In this document: positions 22,993 to 32,004 of the stretch, in pieces
Layout: each line of letters opens with the position of its first letter
How positions within the stretch are numbered: the stretch's first letter is position 1
From: Cylicocyclus nassatus
Lineage: Eukaryota; Nematoda; Chromadorea; Rhabditida; Strongylidae
Assembly: GCA_958299035.1 (NCBI GenBank)
Contig: CATQJL010000112.1
Coordinates: 49,992,941 to 50,056,940 of the forward strand
Direction: 5' to 3'
Length of the DNA stretch: 64,000 nucleotides
Translations under genes and position numbers: made by a program
The notes under the pieces: generated by a model
Told to the model about the DNA's origin: nothing
The model's input: only the letters and a program-made list of their open reading frames with translations
Database searches by the model: none

Positions 22993-23800
22993 TCCAACAC
23001 GCTGTTTATGAACATCGTGGTATTTATCAGTTACAGGGCCTTTTTGCAGAGATATGGCAGGTAACTGTAAGGGAGTCACGACAGTTATTAAATTCGCCTG
23101 CACCTTCTCGCGTATCTGTCAGGAAACTTGTCTGCTTGCTTTCGAAGGTTAAAGTAAATAGGAACTGTGCTATATGGTGCATTTCTCAGGCTCCAATCTA
23201 TAACAGTCGTCGAGTTACGAGCCTAGAACAACAGGTCCTCATGAATTGTGTTCAAAATTTGAAGATCGTATACTTCGTTAAAGTTCCACCGTAAGTGCTT
23301 GTATAACACGGTGGTTGAATCTTTACGCATAGCTTAATAGATCCTATGTGTTGGATTTAGTAGTTGGATAGATGTGAGCTTTAGCCACGAAGCTGCTTTG
23401 ATATTCAATTGAGCAGTTGAAGCACACGCAATCACCATATTCAATACAGTGGGATCCTTTGAGCGAAGTGAACGTAATAATTGCAATCAGACTGTCATAG
23501 CACTCACGGTGGGATTTTGACGAAGTATGCGATCTTCAAATTTTGGACAAAATTTATGAGGACGTTTTTTCGTAGGCTCGCAACTCGGCGTTTTTTGTAG
23601 ATTGGAGCCTGCGGATGCACCATTCGATAGCACATCCTGATACATTTAAATCCAAACAGGAAAGTTTTTTGACAGATACGCGAGAAATGCAGGCGGAGTT
23701 ACGAAGTTTTATGATTCCATTATAATTAGCTCACCATATCTCTACAAAAAGTCCCTGTACTTGACAGAGACCACGATTTTTATAAACAGCGTGTTTGAAA
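22993..23800. repeat. Foldback element with about 300-bp arms
   Basis: 22993-23295 and 23515-23800 are diverged reverse complements. Shared blocks include CACGCTGTTTATGAACATCG, AGGCTCCAATCTA and TTTGAAGATCGTATACTTCG. The 149-codon frame at 22845-23294 runs across one arm and is not considered real. Confidence 0.75.
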
Positions 23801-24159
23801 TCTCTGTGTTAAAAAGCCAACCCATGTAGTGGAACTTGCTCGCTCATTGTAGGCTAAGTGTATGTGGTCTCTGTAGTTGCGGCGTACCCGCCGCACCTTG
23901 ATATATTTGCGTGTTGTTATAGAATTACTCCTAGTGCTCGGCATGTACGCCGATGGGCAGAGGGGGAACTTTTATGTTTTTCTAATGAATCGTCAACGGT
24001 TCAACGCGTTCCACATCAACTGGCGATCAGGATCAAGGGCAAGAAGAATTCCACCACCAAAAGAAGACGAGAAGAAGCTCCATCGCCGACCAAGAAGAAG
24101 AAGAAGAAGCCTTCAGTCGATTTCAAGGACAACTTCTCCAGATGAATTTTATTTAAGAA

Positions 24160-24769
24160 ATCGGACAGCGAGAGGGAAGATCTCAATGTAGCCGCGGAGC
24201 CATGCCGAAGGTCGCAGAAAATCGTTGCAGATCTGGAGAAAGTCCTCAACTTCATGATGGAGTAAATGCGGCTTCAAAAGAAAGAAGTTCGAATCCAGAT
24301 GGAAGCCCAACAGGAGTTAATGAAGATGCTGATTGCTGTTTTGGCCAACAACCAGAGTGTAGGGTCCATGATGCCAGCAAAAATCAATACGATCAGCTGA
24401 GCAAGGATGGGCAAAGGTTCGTTTCCGACGAAGACACAGGTAATACCTTTGCGTTACTGGTACTGCAGGTATAGACCGGTCATAAGCGAGTTCTTGTTGC
24501 CAAACAACAAGAGTGACCTTATGAAGTTGGAAAAGCATGCCGGAAGTATGCAGATGAGGTCATGCCTGCAAAACCGCACTAATTGAATTTGAGACCAGCG
24601 TCGAAAATCTCCAGAAGCTGTTCGCCTCCAAGAAAACGCTAATAAGAAGAAGGTTCGAGTGCTTCCGCGTCACCTGTCCACGCTTACGCCGACATATGCA
24701 CCGTTCCGAGAATACGCCAACACAATTAAGAGGATGGATGAGGACGCTCGATTTAAGGAGCTTGCTATA
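24160..24769 (+). pseudogene. Old Gypsy element, gag 5' part (left of the insertion)
   Basis: A degenerate gag in several frames: a coiled-coil start (VADLEKVLNFMME, then a stop), SQQELMKMLIAVLANNQS-like text, DGQRFVSDEDTGNTFA, then in the next frame WYCRYRPVISEFLLPNNKSD, NLQKLFASKKTLIRRRFECF, and TPTYAPFREYANTIKRM up to FKELAI. This is the layout of nematode Gypsy gag proteins. It stops at the CTATA duplication at 24765-24769, and the missing part continues at 36608. Premature stops and frameshifts make it non-functional. Confidence 0.8.
24765..24769 (+). repeat. 5-bp target site duplication CTATA (left)
   Basis: CTATA directly precedes the 5' LTR and recurs at 36608-36612 directly after the 3' LTR. 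Confidence 0.95.
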
Positions 24770-25037
24770 TGTAACGTGCCTGCCGAATATTCCGCGCAAG
24801 TGCGAACAGCGGACTCTATGTTCACACAACGAGTGAGTAAGCAAACATTGCAACAGCGAAGTGATCGAACATGACGAAAACGAACTAGCAGAACAAGAGA
24901 AAGAAATTCATGGAACTATCGAAGGATAATGGACCTACTACGAAGTTTGTGTATTTTCCATTAGGCAATGTTAACCTGAACCCCATTTTTATCATATGTT
25001 TTATGTGACTATGTATGTTTGCATCCATTAGTGAAAC

Positions 25038-25047
25038 ATATATATAA
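25038..25047 (+). promoter_or_regulatory. LTR TATA box
   Basis: TATATATAAG, about 270 bp into the LTR. It is the likely core promoter of the element, with U3 upstream. The same site recurs at 36227 in the 3' LTR. Confidence 0.65.
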
Positions 25048-25301
25048 GAGACCGTAGGAAGCCTTCGGTGTGCATTCGTACCTTTTCACATCCTTATTTC
25101 AATGTAGTTCCTCAACTTCCTCTTCGAACTCTCTTACTCTTGTTTTGTAATTTTGCAAGTAGCGACCGCACCTTTATTTACTTATATCGGCCGTCATGAT
25201 TCACCGCCGCTGGCCGACGGCTCACCGCGATCTTTTGTAGTTTAGTTGTCTTAATCCGAAAGGTCACTTGTTTCGTCCTATTGCATGGTCACCTCCTTGC
25301 T

Positions 25302-25307
25302 AATAAA
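25302..25307 (+). terminator. LTR polyadenylation signal
   Basis: AATAAA about 265 bp downstream of the TATA box. In the 3' LTR the equivalent site (36491-36496) would end the genomic transcript. Confidence 0.6.
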
Positions 25308-25418
25308 TAGTTGTTGGGAATCGGTTTTGTTAAGGCCGGCGAACATTGAATATCTCACACACGATATTTTCATCAGTCTTAGCATTAGCTGCTCTGCGGA
25401 ACTATGCCGAGCCTTACA

Positions 25419-25428
25419 TGGAGGTTCC
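25419..25428 (+). promoter_or_regulatory. Primer binding site, probably tRNA-Gln
   Basis: TGGAGGTTCC follows the LTR with no gap and complements the GGAACCTCCA 3' end typical of animal tRNA-Gln. Only 10 bases match, so the tRNA identity is tentative. Confidence 0.55.
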
Positions 25429-25572
25429 GGCTTCGAACTATATAGCGTTAATAACTAAATTTAAAAATTTTAGAAGCATGAGCATTGCTGATGAACGCTT
25501 TGAACACCTGCGCGATATTCTAAGTACTATCAGAGACGAAACTCCGATAATTCCTGAAAACCCATCGGAAGA

Positions 25573-26108
25573 ATGGGAAAAGGAGCAAGAAAAAGTCATG
25601 GCCGTACCACCTCCCATGTCCTTCGCCCGTTCATTTCCGCCTATCGTCTAGCTACGCTTTTGGAGGAAGAATGCAACTGTCCATTGAAGTATATAAGAAC
25701 ACGAAACATCACACGCCACTGTAATCGCCTATTCGCTTTATCTCTGGCAGCCTTCAATGGCAGCTGCGGACAGTTCATTCCAAACTACTCTTCCTTCACA
25801 ATTTGTCCAAAATCAGCGAAAGAATATCGTTTTCCATGCAACACATGTCCCAGAAGCTCTTTTCATAATTTGCAAAAACATCTTTACTACAGACATGGTT
25901 ATTCATGAGTGCTCCGAATGTTCCTCTGTTTGATTTTTCACCTAACTCTTCCACCCCACTCGTTCTCCATATTGAGCAAGTCTGGTTGATTTTTGGCCAA
26001 CTTCCCAAAGTTATCCTTTATCCGGCTAACCATCCACGCGAGGACTCTAAGGAGCAGCACAAGGATTCCGACGTTTGGGAACCACGTCCATCTGCCAAAT
26101 CGTACTAA
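25573..26108 (+). CDS. Leader frames homologous to the 53.2-kb gene (two overlapping frames)
   Basis: Two frames lie between the 5' LTR and gag. The first (open 25573-25908; its first codon is not a convincing initiator in isolation) contains AAFNGSCGQFIPNYSSF and a zinc-finger-like CNTCPRSSFHNLQKHLYYRH. It stops at a TGA that overlaps the ATG of the second (25905-26108, ATGA overlap). The second contains VPLFDFSPNSSTP and VLHIEQVWLIFGQLP. Both match the terminal exons of the gene at 51.5-53.9 kb: AFNGTSGSYIPNYNDF and APLLDFSPEGTASMVLVIEQ there. An additional open stretch (25346-25651) starts inside the LTR in another frame. The role is unknown. It could be a captured cellular fragment, an accessory gene, or untranslated leader. 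Confidence 0.55.
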
Positions 26109-26180
26109 CTTGTCTGGTGTCGTATTGCTATCTTCACATAGTATTGTATACTCTTCAACTTGTAGTAACACCATGAATTA

Positions 26181-26780
26181 TTAATTAACTGTGTACACAA
26201 AATAATAAATAACGTTCAAATGAGATCGCTCGTTCGGGATTGGCCTCCAGCATAGGAACGTTGGGTGGCTGTCCTCGCGTCCACACCGTGCACAGTGAAG
26301 ATGGGTAAGGCACATATTTCTATCATGGAACTCGGCGCATCGCCCACACAGGCGATATGCGAAGACAATCCGCACTCGATTTCGAAACTCCAAGTGCACC
26401 TCACAGTCGCAGGTTCTGTGGCCGTTCACGCCACATACCACACACCCTAGTCGAGGGCGGACACTGCGGAATTCAGCGTTCGGCCCCAGTAGAGGTGCCA
26501 CCTCTTCATCTTCATCGAATTCGTCTTCATCTTCCGCCGCCTCTAGCGCCCGTTCGAGTGCGTTTAAGCGAAGGAAGAGTAGCATGTCTTCCCTACGGGT
26601 TAGGGGACGGGCGCCTAACCCTAGGACCGGATGATGCGGACCCTCCGGTGAATCGCGACCATCTACTCTCCATACTTCGCTCTCTGATGAGGAACCTTCC
26701 TGCCAATTATCCGGATCCTCTGGCACTTCATCTTCATCGCCCTCATGATGGTAACCATTCGGCAATCCGAGATTCAGCAT
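26181..26780 (-). CDS. Antisense ORF with acidic N-terminus and three zinc knuckles
   Basis: Runs from ATG at 26780 to TAA at 26181, 199 codons, opposite to the rest of the element. Residues 1-100 are acidic and Ser/Glu/Asp-rich. Residues 125-185 hold CVVCGVNGHRTCDC (CX2CX4HX4C), then LCGRCAEFHDRNMC (CX2CX3HX4C) and CARCGREDSHPTFLC (CX2CX5HX4C). This three-knuckle spacing resembles the C-terminus of BEL/Pao Gag proteins, yet the host element is Gypsy-like and its own Gag has no knuckle. The product may supply nucleic-acid binding in trans, regulate the element, or be a captured fragment. No promoter is evident upstream on the minus strand. Confidence 0.65.
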   Translation of the reverse strand: MLNLGLPNGYHHEGDEDEVPEDPDNWQEGSSSESEVWRVDGRDSPEGPHHPVLGLGARPLTRREDMLLFLRLNALERALEAAEDEDEFDEDEEVAPLLGPNAEFRSVRPRLGCVVCGVNGHRTCDCEVHLEFRNRVRIVFAYRLCGRCAEFHDRNMCLTHLHCARCGREDSHPTFLCWRPIPNERSHLNVIYYFVYTVN

Positions 26781-27221
26781 CCTGAGCTCTTCATTTCCAT
26801 CATCTCCTCTTCATTCGCCGCTTCAAATATTCATTTATCATCCTGATTATTTTGTTTCATAAGCACTCCTTTATTACCTTCATTATTCGGCGCTCCCAAC
26901 GCCACCCTATCATCCCGATCGTCTTGTGCCTCAGGCACTCCATTAGCCCCACCATTTGGCATCATCTATAAAGTAGGAAAGAAATTATAACCACATCTCC
27001 TTTTTTGCTAAAATGCTAGTACATTTGAAGCTCTTCTTTGGATTAGAATAAAATAACCTCATTTTAGTATTTTATTTTTCATCTTGTTTTCCCGTTAACC
27101 TTTATTTGCAAAACCAACAGCGTCCAATACGTCGTCATCAACCACAGCGCGATTATTGCGACACCAACGCAGGGAGCAACGAAGAGAAGCAATTTTCGAA
27201 GCGAACCGAAGGAAGCCGACC
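26781..27221 (+). other. Remainder of the retroelement leader
   Basis: Untranslated sequence between the antisense ORF start and the gag ATG. No stop-free frame of note precedes the ATG, apart from a 22-codon in-frame extension lacking an ATG. Confidence 0.5.
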
Positions 27222-29195
27222 ATGTCAAAGGAAAGAAGATCAAGCATGTCAGAGGAGGAAGAAGAAAGTAAACCAACTACGTCACAAGAAAGAAGCGCAA
27301 CACCTTCTATCTCGGACAAGGAGCTTCAAGAACAGTTATACAAAGCCTGTAAGATACTGGGAAACCGATTGGACAAGTTCTCAGGCTCTGGGGAAAAAAC
27401 TTTTGAGGAATTCCTGAGTGAATACTCGGAAGTGACGCATGAGCTTGCTATCCCGAACCTGATTTCGCAGAAATTACTACCACTCTACCTGACAGGTGGA
27501 GCGAAACTGAAGTACCAACAGATCCCGAATCGAGAGAAGATACCTTGGAAGGATTTGGTAACGGAGCTAGCCAAGCGAATGAAGAATACCTCTCTTCTCA
27601 GCAATATCCGAGGTGAGCTACATAATATGACGCAAGGAAAGGACACAGTGGGAGAATTCGCCAAAAAAATTTACAACAAAACGAAGATCGCTTTCCAGGG
27701 ACAAGGACAACCACTCATTAAGCAGATGGCCATTGATTTCTTTATCAAGGGCCTCAACCCCGAGATTAAGAAAGCGGTTAGAAGACTACCTGACACGGAC
27801 GAATTCGATGAGATAGTATGCAGTGCAGAAAAGGAATCTCGCATCCTGGAACAGGAAAGGAAAGAAGACAGAGACGCCCTTCAAGCCGTCAATGCTCTTC
27901 TTATGGATGAGAAAATCAATCGGCTTGAGCAGCAGTTGAGTCAGATGAAAGCAACACCACGACAGAAACCTACCAGTGACCAGGATAGAAATAAGTTCAG
28001 GCAGATACAGAGGACACTGCGACCTATCCAGAATCCTCCCTTCTTCGGCCCGCGAGGATATAATCCCCGATACCCACCTTTCCGTCAACGTGCACTCCCA
28101 TTCTACAATCGCAGAATGTACAACAATAGATTTCCACCAGTACAAGGAAGAAAACCTTATGACTATGGAGCACCATCATATCCACAATATAGACCCCTTC
28201 CGATAAGTGATGCTCCAGCTCCCGCACCTCCCAGCACCTTCGCGAGAGGAAGGATCAACCCTCCAGGGATTCACTTATTGTGTATCATGACTTTGATACT
28301 GTGCAGTGGATTCACAATTGCGAAATACCAGATATGTGGCACAAACCCATATTCGAACATCTTTTCACTTCCAGAATCATTCGATTGTACAACCCCGACA
28401 AACGCACCTATGTTACGAACTACGATGCAACTGTTTGCAGATACTTCCAATCCATTCTGGAATAATGCAACTAAGTGCTACAGAGATGCCATTGAGGTAT
28501 CTATAAGCAGTTTTCTCCGTATTCGTACTACCACCACCATATTGCGACGTCGCCAGTTGTCGATCCCTCAAGAACTATGCGCAACGGCCAGGACATCAAG
28601 GAAAATACACGATCATGAATTGATTCTGCAGTCGGATGGATTATGGACCACCAATGAAATAGAGGAAGATGACATCGCGATACCACTATGGGGGACCAGG
28701 AACTATCTTCGTAGTGTATACACCGTAGAGGAAGGACAAGTCGCCACTTTCGACGGACAGCACATCATGAGTCCATTGGGTGACACCGAGAACTGCTCGT
28801 ACAGCCAAGGATACTGTCTCACACAGGAATACACGATCATATGGAAACCAACTGAAGTCACACCTTCCTGCAGATTCAAACATGTTGAAACTTTCGAAGC
28901 ATTCGTCACCCTAAACTACATAGTCCTTCCCCACCCCGACCTCGTCTTCCAATTTTCTGAGGATTACCTTCTGCACGAACAACTCACCAGATATTGTCAG
29001 TTGGGCACCAGTTACCTTACGACATCGAACCATATCATCACTTTTCCCCAAGTCCCACAAGACCTTACCATTCAAGATTATGTATTGCGCATGGCCCATC
29101 AAGGAAGAGAACAAAGCGTGCTATACGACATCTTACGGATAAAAACGGTAACACCTTCCCGTTTGAAATTGTGCCGATGGAACCTGTATTTCTGA
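27222..29195 (+). CDS. Gag fused in frame to envelope-like region 1
   Basis: ATG at 27222, 657 codons. Residues 1-345 are Gag: an acidic start, then a capsid-like helical region including KLLPLYLTGGAKLKYQQIP and FFIKGLNPEIKKAVRRL, a coiled coil (INRLEQQLSQMK), and a basic, Arg/Tyr/Pro-rich tail with RGYNPRYPPF-type repeats. There is no CCHC knuckle. Residues 349-368 form a hydrophobic segment (GIHLLCIMTLILCSGFTIA, with an internal ATG at 28287) that looks like a signal peptide or anchor. Residues 369-657 look like a cysteine-bearing, N-glycosylated ectodomain (NNATKC, GDTENCSYSQGYC). The stop is TGA at 29193-29195. The glycoprotein continues in other frames downstream. The Gag-to-envelope join with no stop is unusual. 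Confidence 0.8.
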   Translation: MSKERRSSMSEEEEESKPTTSQERSATPSISDKELQEQLYKACKILGNRLDKFSGSGEKTFEEFLSEYSEVTHELAIPNLISQKLLPLYLTGGAKLKYQQIPNREKIPWKDLVTELAKRMKNTSLLSNIRGELHNMTQGKDTVGEFAKKIYNKTKIAFQGQGQPLIKQMAIDFFIKGLNPEIKKAVRRLPDTDEFDEIVCSAEKESRILEQERKEDRDALQAVNALLMDEKINRLEQQLSQMKATPRQKPTSDQDRNKFRQIQRTLRPIQNPPFFGPRGYNPRYPPFRQRALPFYNRRMYNNRFPPVQGRKPYDYGAPSYPQYRPLPISDAPAPAPPSTFARGRINPPGIHLLCIMTLILCSGFTIAKYQICGTNPYSNIFSLPESFDCTTPTNAPMLRTTMQLFADTSNPFWNNATKCYRDAIEVSISSFLRIRTTTTILRRRQLSIPQELCATARTSRKIHDHELILQSDGLWTTNEIEEDDIAIPLWGTRNYLRSVYTVEEGQVATFDGQHIMSPLGDTENCSYSQGYCLTQEYTIIWKPTEVTPSCRFKHVETFEAFVTLNYIVLPHPDLVFQFSEDYLLHEQLTRYCQLGTSYLTTSNHIITFPQVPQDLTIQDYVLRMAHQGREQSVLYDILRIKTVTPSRLKLCRWNLYF

Positions 29196-29257
29196 CTAAG
29201 CGATTGTTCGGTGTTAGACATCTCAGAAGAATTCCAGTTTTAACGCGCGCCCGATAA
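28994..29257 (+). other. Middle-frame stretch with a furin-like site
   Basis: In the frame between those of the flanking ORFs, codons near 29104-29121 read RKRTKR, a consensus for furin-type cleavage. They are followed by AIRHLTDKNGNTFPFEIVP. The stretch ends at a stop near 29257, just after the next frame opens. It may be the true link between the two glycoprotein regions, reached by frameshift, or a chance frame. Confidence 0.35.
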
Positions 29258-32004
29258 CATGGAACAAGATCTTCTACGAGCTAAAACAATGGAATATTAC
29301 CAATAACGATCTTACTCGGGCGACCCGGTACTATAAAATGGATGATCCAAGGCACATTGTCCTACGTACGATACGGTACGGCGAATATCGCATGAAGCAA
29401 TTAAATTTATTTGCGGAATCCGCGAAGAAAACACCTCCAAATTATGCCGTGACCAACATCCGACGAGACCTAGAACTGGGTATTTCCCCGATATTCGACG
29501 ATTATCTTGAGAAGGAGTTTGGAAGAATCGAATACAACATGCCAGGACCGTTAGACTCAGAATGGAAGTCTAAAATCCCCTATTTCAATGTCACCTTAGC
29601 TGCGCTGGCAACAACTTCTCCGGCCCCGACAACTCCACCAACCACGCTAGGCAGTCCGACCATGACAACATCATCACCCCGAACAGTTCCCCTGACCACA
29701 ACGTCACGAATTTCATCAGCGGTACAAACAACATCAGCCCCACAAATGACAACTCTAGGGACAACGACGACTTCACGAAGAACAACAACCTCTACGACAA
29801 CAACAACAATACGAACAACGATGACGTCCGGAACTCCTATGAGGACATTCAAATTGACAACAAGGATATCACCTGTTCGAAATACTATGACGACGACAAC
29901 AACTCTACCATCAACATCTACCAGTCCAACCAAAACACCCCCTTCTACAAAAGGGACTTTCTTTTCTACCACTACAACCAAAACTAGTAAACTAGTATCG
30001 TCACCTCAATCGCCGGAGACAACACTTTTGATGAAACACTATACCCAACCATCAAGTACTTCGGAGAGAATGTCGACGATACCAACGAGTACTACCTCTT
30101 CCATTTCCCCATCCACAACGCCAGAAGTCTATCATCTGTATTACCACACCCCACTACCCACCCTACAACCCGTAATAGAGGCCGAAACACCTGCCTCTAC
30201 CCCATCATGGGAGGAAATTTTGACGCGAACAACGAGATTTGTCTTTATGGATTGGACGGTACCAGTGGTGGACTCTATATTATCAACGGTATCAGTAGTG
30301 GATTCGGTACTGACATCAATTATACCTGCTTCAACGACGATCATACCAACAATGGCTGAGGAAGAGGAAAATGCTTCAACAACAGTAGAAGCTGCAAACT
30401 TCTCTACAACATCTTCAATATTTTCTGTGCCTACACAACCACCTGATACGGAAAATATTTCCCCTCAAAATTTTGCGGTGCGACGTCAGTTTAATAATAT
30501 CTGTGTCCGACAATACCTCGGAGCACAACGGATACGCACCCTAAGCTTGGTAGACCCTACATGGGCCGCCAGGATTCTGTTGGGAAGAACTGACATCACG
30601 GCCGTACGGACTGCGGACAACTTATTAATTACGAAATGTCGCCGGGTTACACCAACCTTCGTCTTTAATAATCATACGGTTAGTGGAACATGTTATATAT
30701 TGACACCCGTCAGGATTGACGAGGATCTTTGGTTTGAAATACCTGGAACACAGGACTTGATACAAACATCTGCCACCGTTCCCTGCTCTTACTTATCACC
30801 AAAGGATTCCAATTCGACACAGAAGCTTATACTGCCCAATGCCGTTATTAACGATAGAGTGAATCCTTTTCTTTTCGACACTCCACCTACATTCCACCGC
30901 CTGTTTGACAGTCACGCCTTATCATTGATTCCACACATGGAGGCAATCAGACAGGAGCAAGCAAATGTGGTCTCGCGACTCCAGAAAAGAGGAATAATTG
31001 AAGAGACATTCTCACGGATACGGAATACCAGCATGTCCCTGGGTCAGTCTTTATTATCCCTTTATGAGTCAACAACACAGAAGCTTTCGGATGGCGTAGA
31101 AGATATCAAGTGGTCAGTTATTTACACCATACTCTGGATTGCAATACCCGCCACTATTATTCTACTTTGTGTTGGAGCTTGCGTTATTTACGTAAAGCTC
31201 TATTTCCTTAGACGCGCAACTTCGACCGCCGCGTCAGCCATGTTCGACATCGCCAAGAACTTCACCCCGAAACGGAAGACTAGGAAGCAGAAACATAAAG
31301 TCAATTTAGTAATGGTGGATTTGCCACCAAGGGAAGAAGAACCTCTCTTCGTACCACATATCTATGCCATACAAACGGAAGCACAACATTTGCCATACTT
31401 GAAGGTCAAAATTGGCATTGACTCGGTCACAGCGTTATTGGACAGTGGAGCAACTATATCGTACATGAGGGCATCAACGTTATCACTGATTGGAGGCATG
31501 AAATCGCCTACGGGAGCATCAAGAACAGCGACAACTGCAAATGGTACATTAATACAGTTGTCAGGTACCGTTTGTCTGCCAGTTCAGATAGGAACACACG
31601 TTATTTCTCATTGCTTTTATGTAGCAGCAGACAAGGATTGTCCAGTCCCACTTTTGCTAGGATCGGACTTCATCCGTGCTTTAAACGAAAACGGTTTATT
31701 GGTTTCCCTTGACCTCCATCACAAAACCATACGAATAGGACCAGAAGATATAGACCTCGTGCCCATCAATTATATCACACTTGCGGATATATCACCTTAC
31801 GAGGTACGGCTCGTCAACGACATAGTACTGCCTAGATGGACTAATAACATAGTGGAAGCCCATATCGATGGACTAACATGGCCAAGATGTAAAGACTTCC
31901 TTATTGAAGATAATCTACGACCAATGGATGACATTTTGTCATCAGCCGAGCTCTCGTTACGCCAAACTCAGACGGGACTTGTTACATTAATAGATTCAAA
32001 GTAG
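29214..32004 (+). CDS. Mucin-like stalk, envelope-like region 2 with membrane anchor, and retropepsin
   Basis: First ATG is at 29338 (888 codons to TAG at 32004). The frame is open from 29214, and a CAG acceptor-like site at 29226 could bring in a spliced start. Residues 85-260 are Thr/Ser/Pro-rich and mucin-like. Residues 380-580 have a folded, cysteine-containing look (ICVRQYLG, SGTCYILTPV, WFEIPGTQDL, VPCSYLS). Residues 592-623 are a strong transmembrane helix (WSVIYTILWIAIPATIILLC and on), followed by basic residues. Retropepsin starts about residue 680, with catalytic D702-S-G-A in ALLDSGATISYM and the later LLLGSDFI motif. Protease is thus fused to the cytoplasmic side of a membrane glycoprotein, an order I do not know from Gypsy elements or retroviruses. 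Confidence 0.8.

Larger units (their letters stand above)
24770..25418 (+). repeat. 5' LTR (649 bp)
   Basis: Starts TGTAACGTGCC and ends GCCTTACA. No mismatch to the LTR at 35959-36607 was seen by eye, which implies a recent insertion. It carries a TATA box and an AATAAA signal. Confidence 0.95.

Noticed and set aside
22845..23294. 149-codon plus-strand frame
   Set aside because: It lies across one arm of a foldback element, with no family motif.
24288..24310. TTCGAATCC tRNA T-loop-like string
   Set aside because: It lies in the old gag, and no acceptor or anticodon arm can be built around it. No tRNA genes were found in the window.
29580..29981. 133-codon minus-strand frame rich in Val
   Set aside because: It is the complement of the Thr-rich (ACN) stalk codons. 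The composition explains the open frame.
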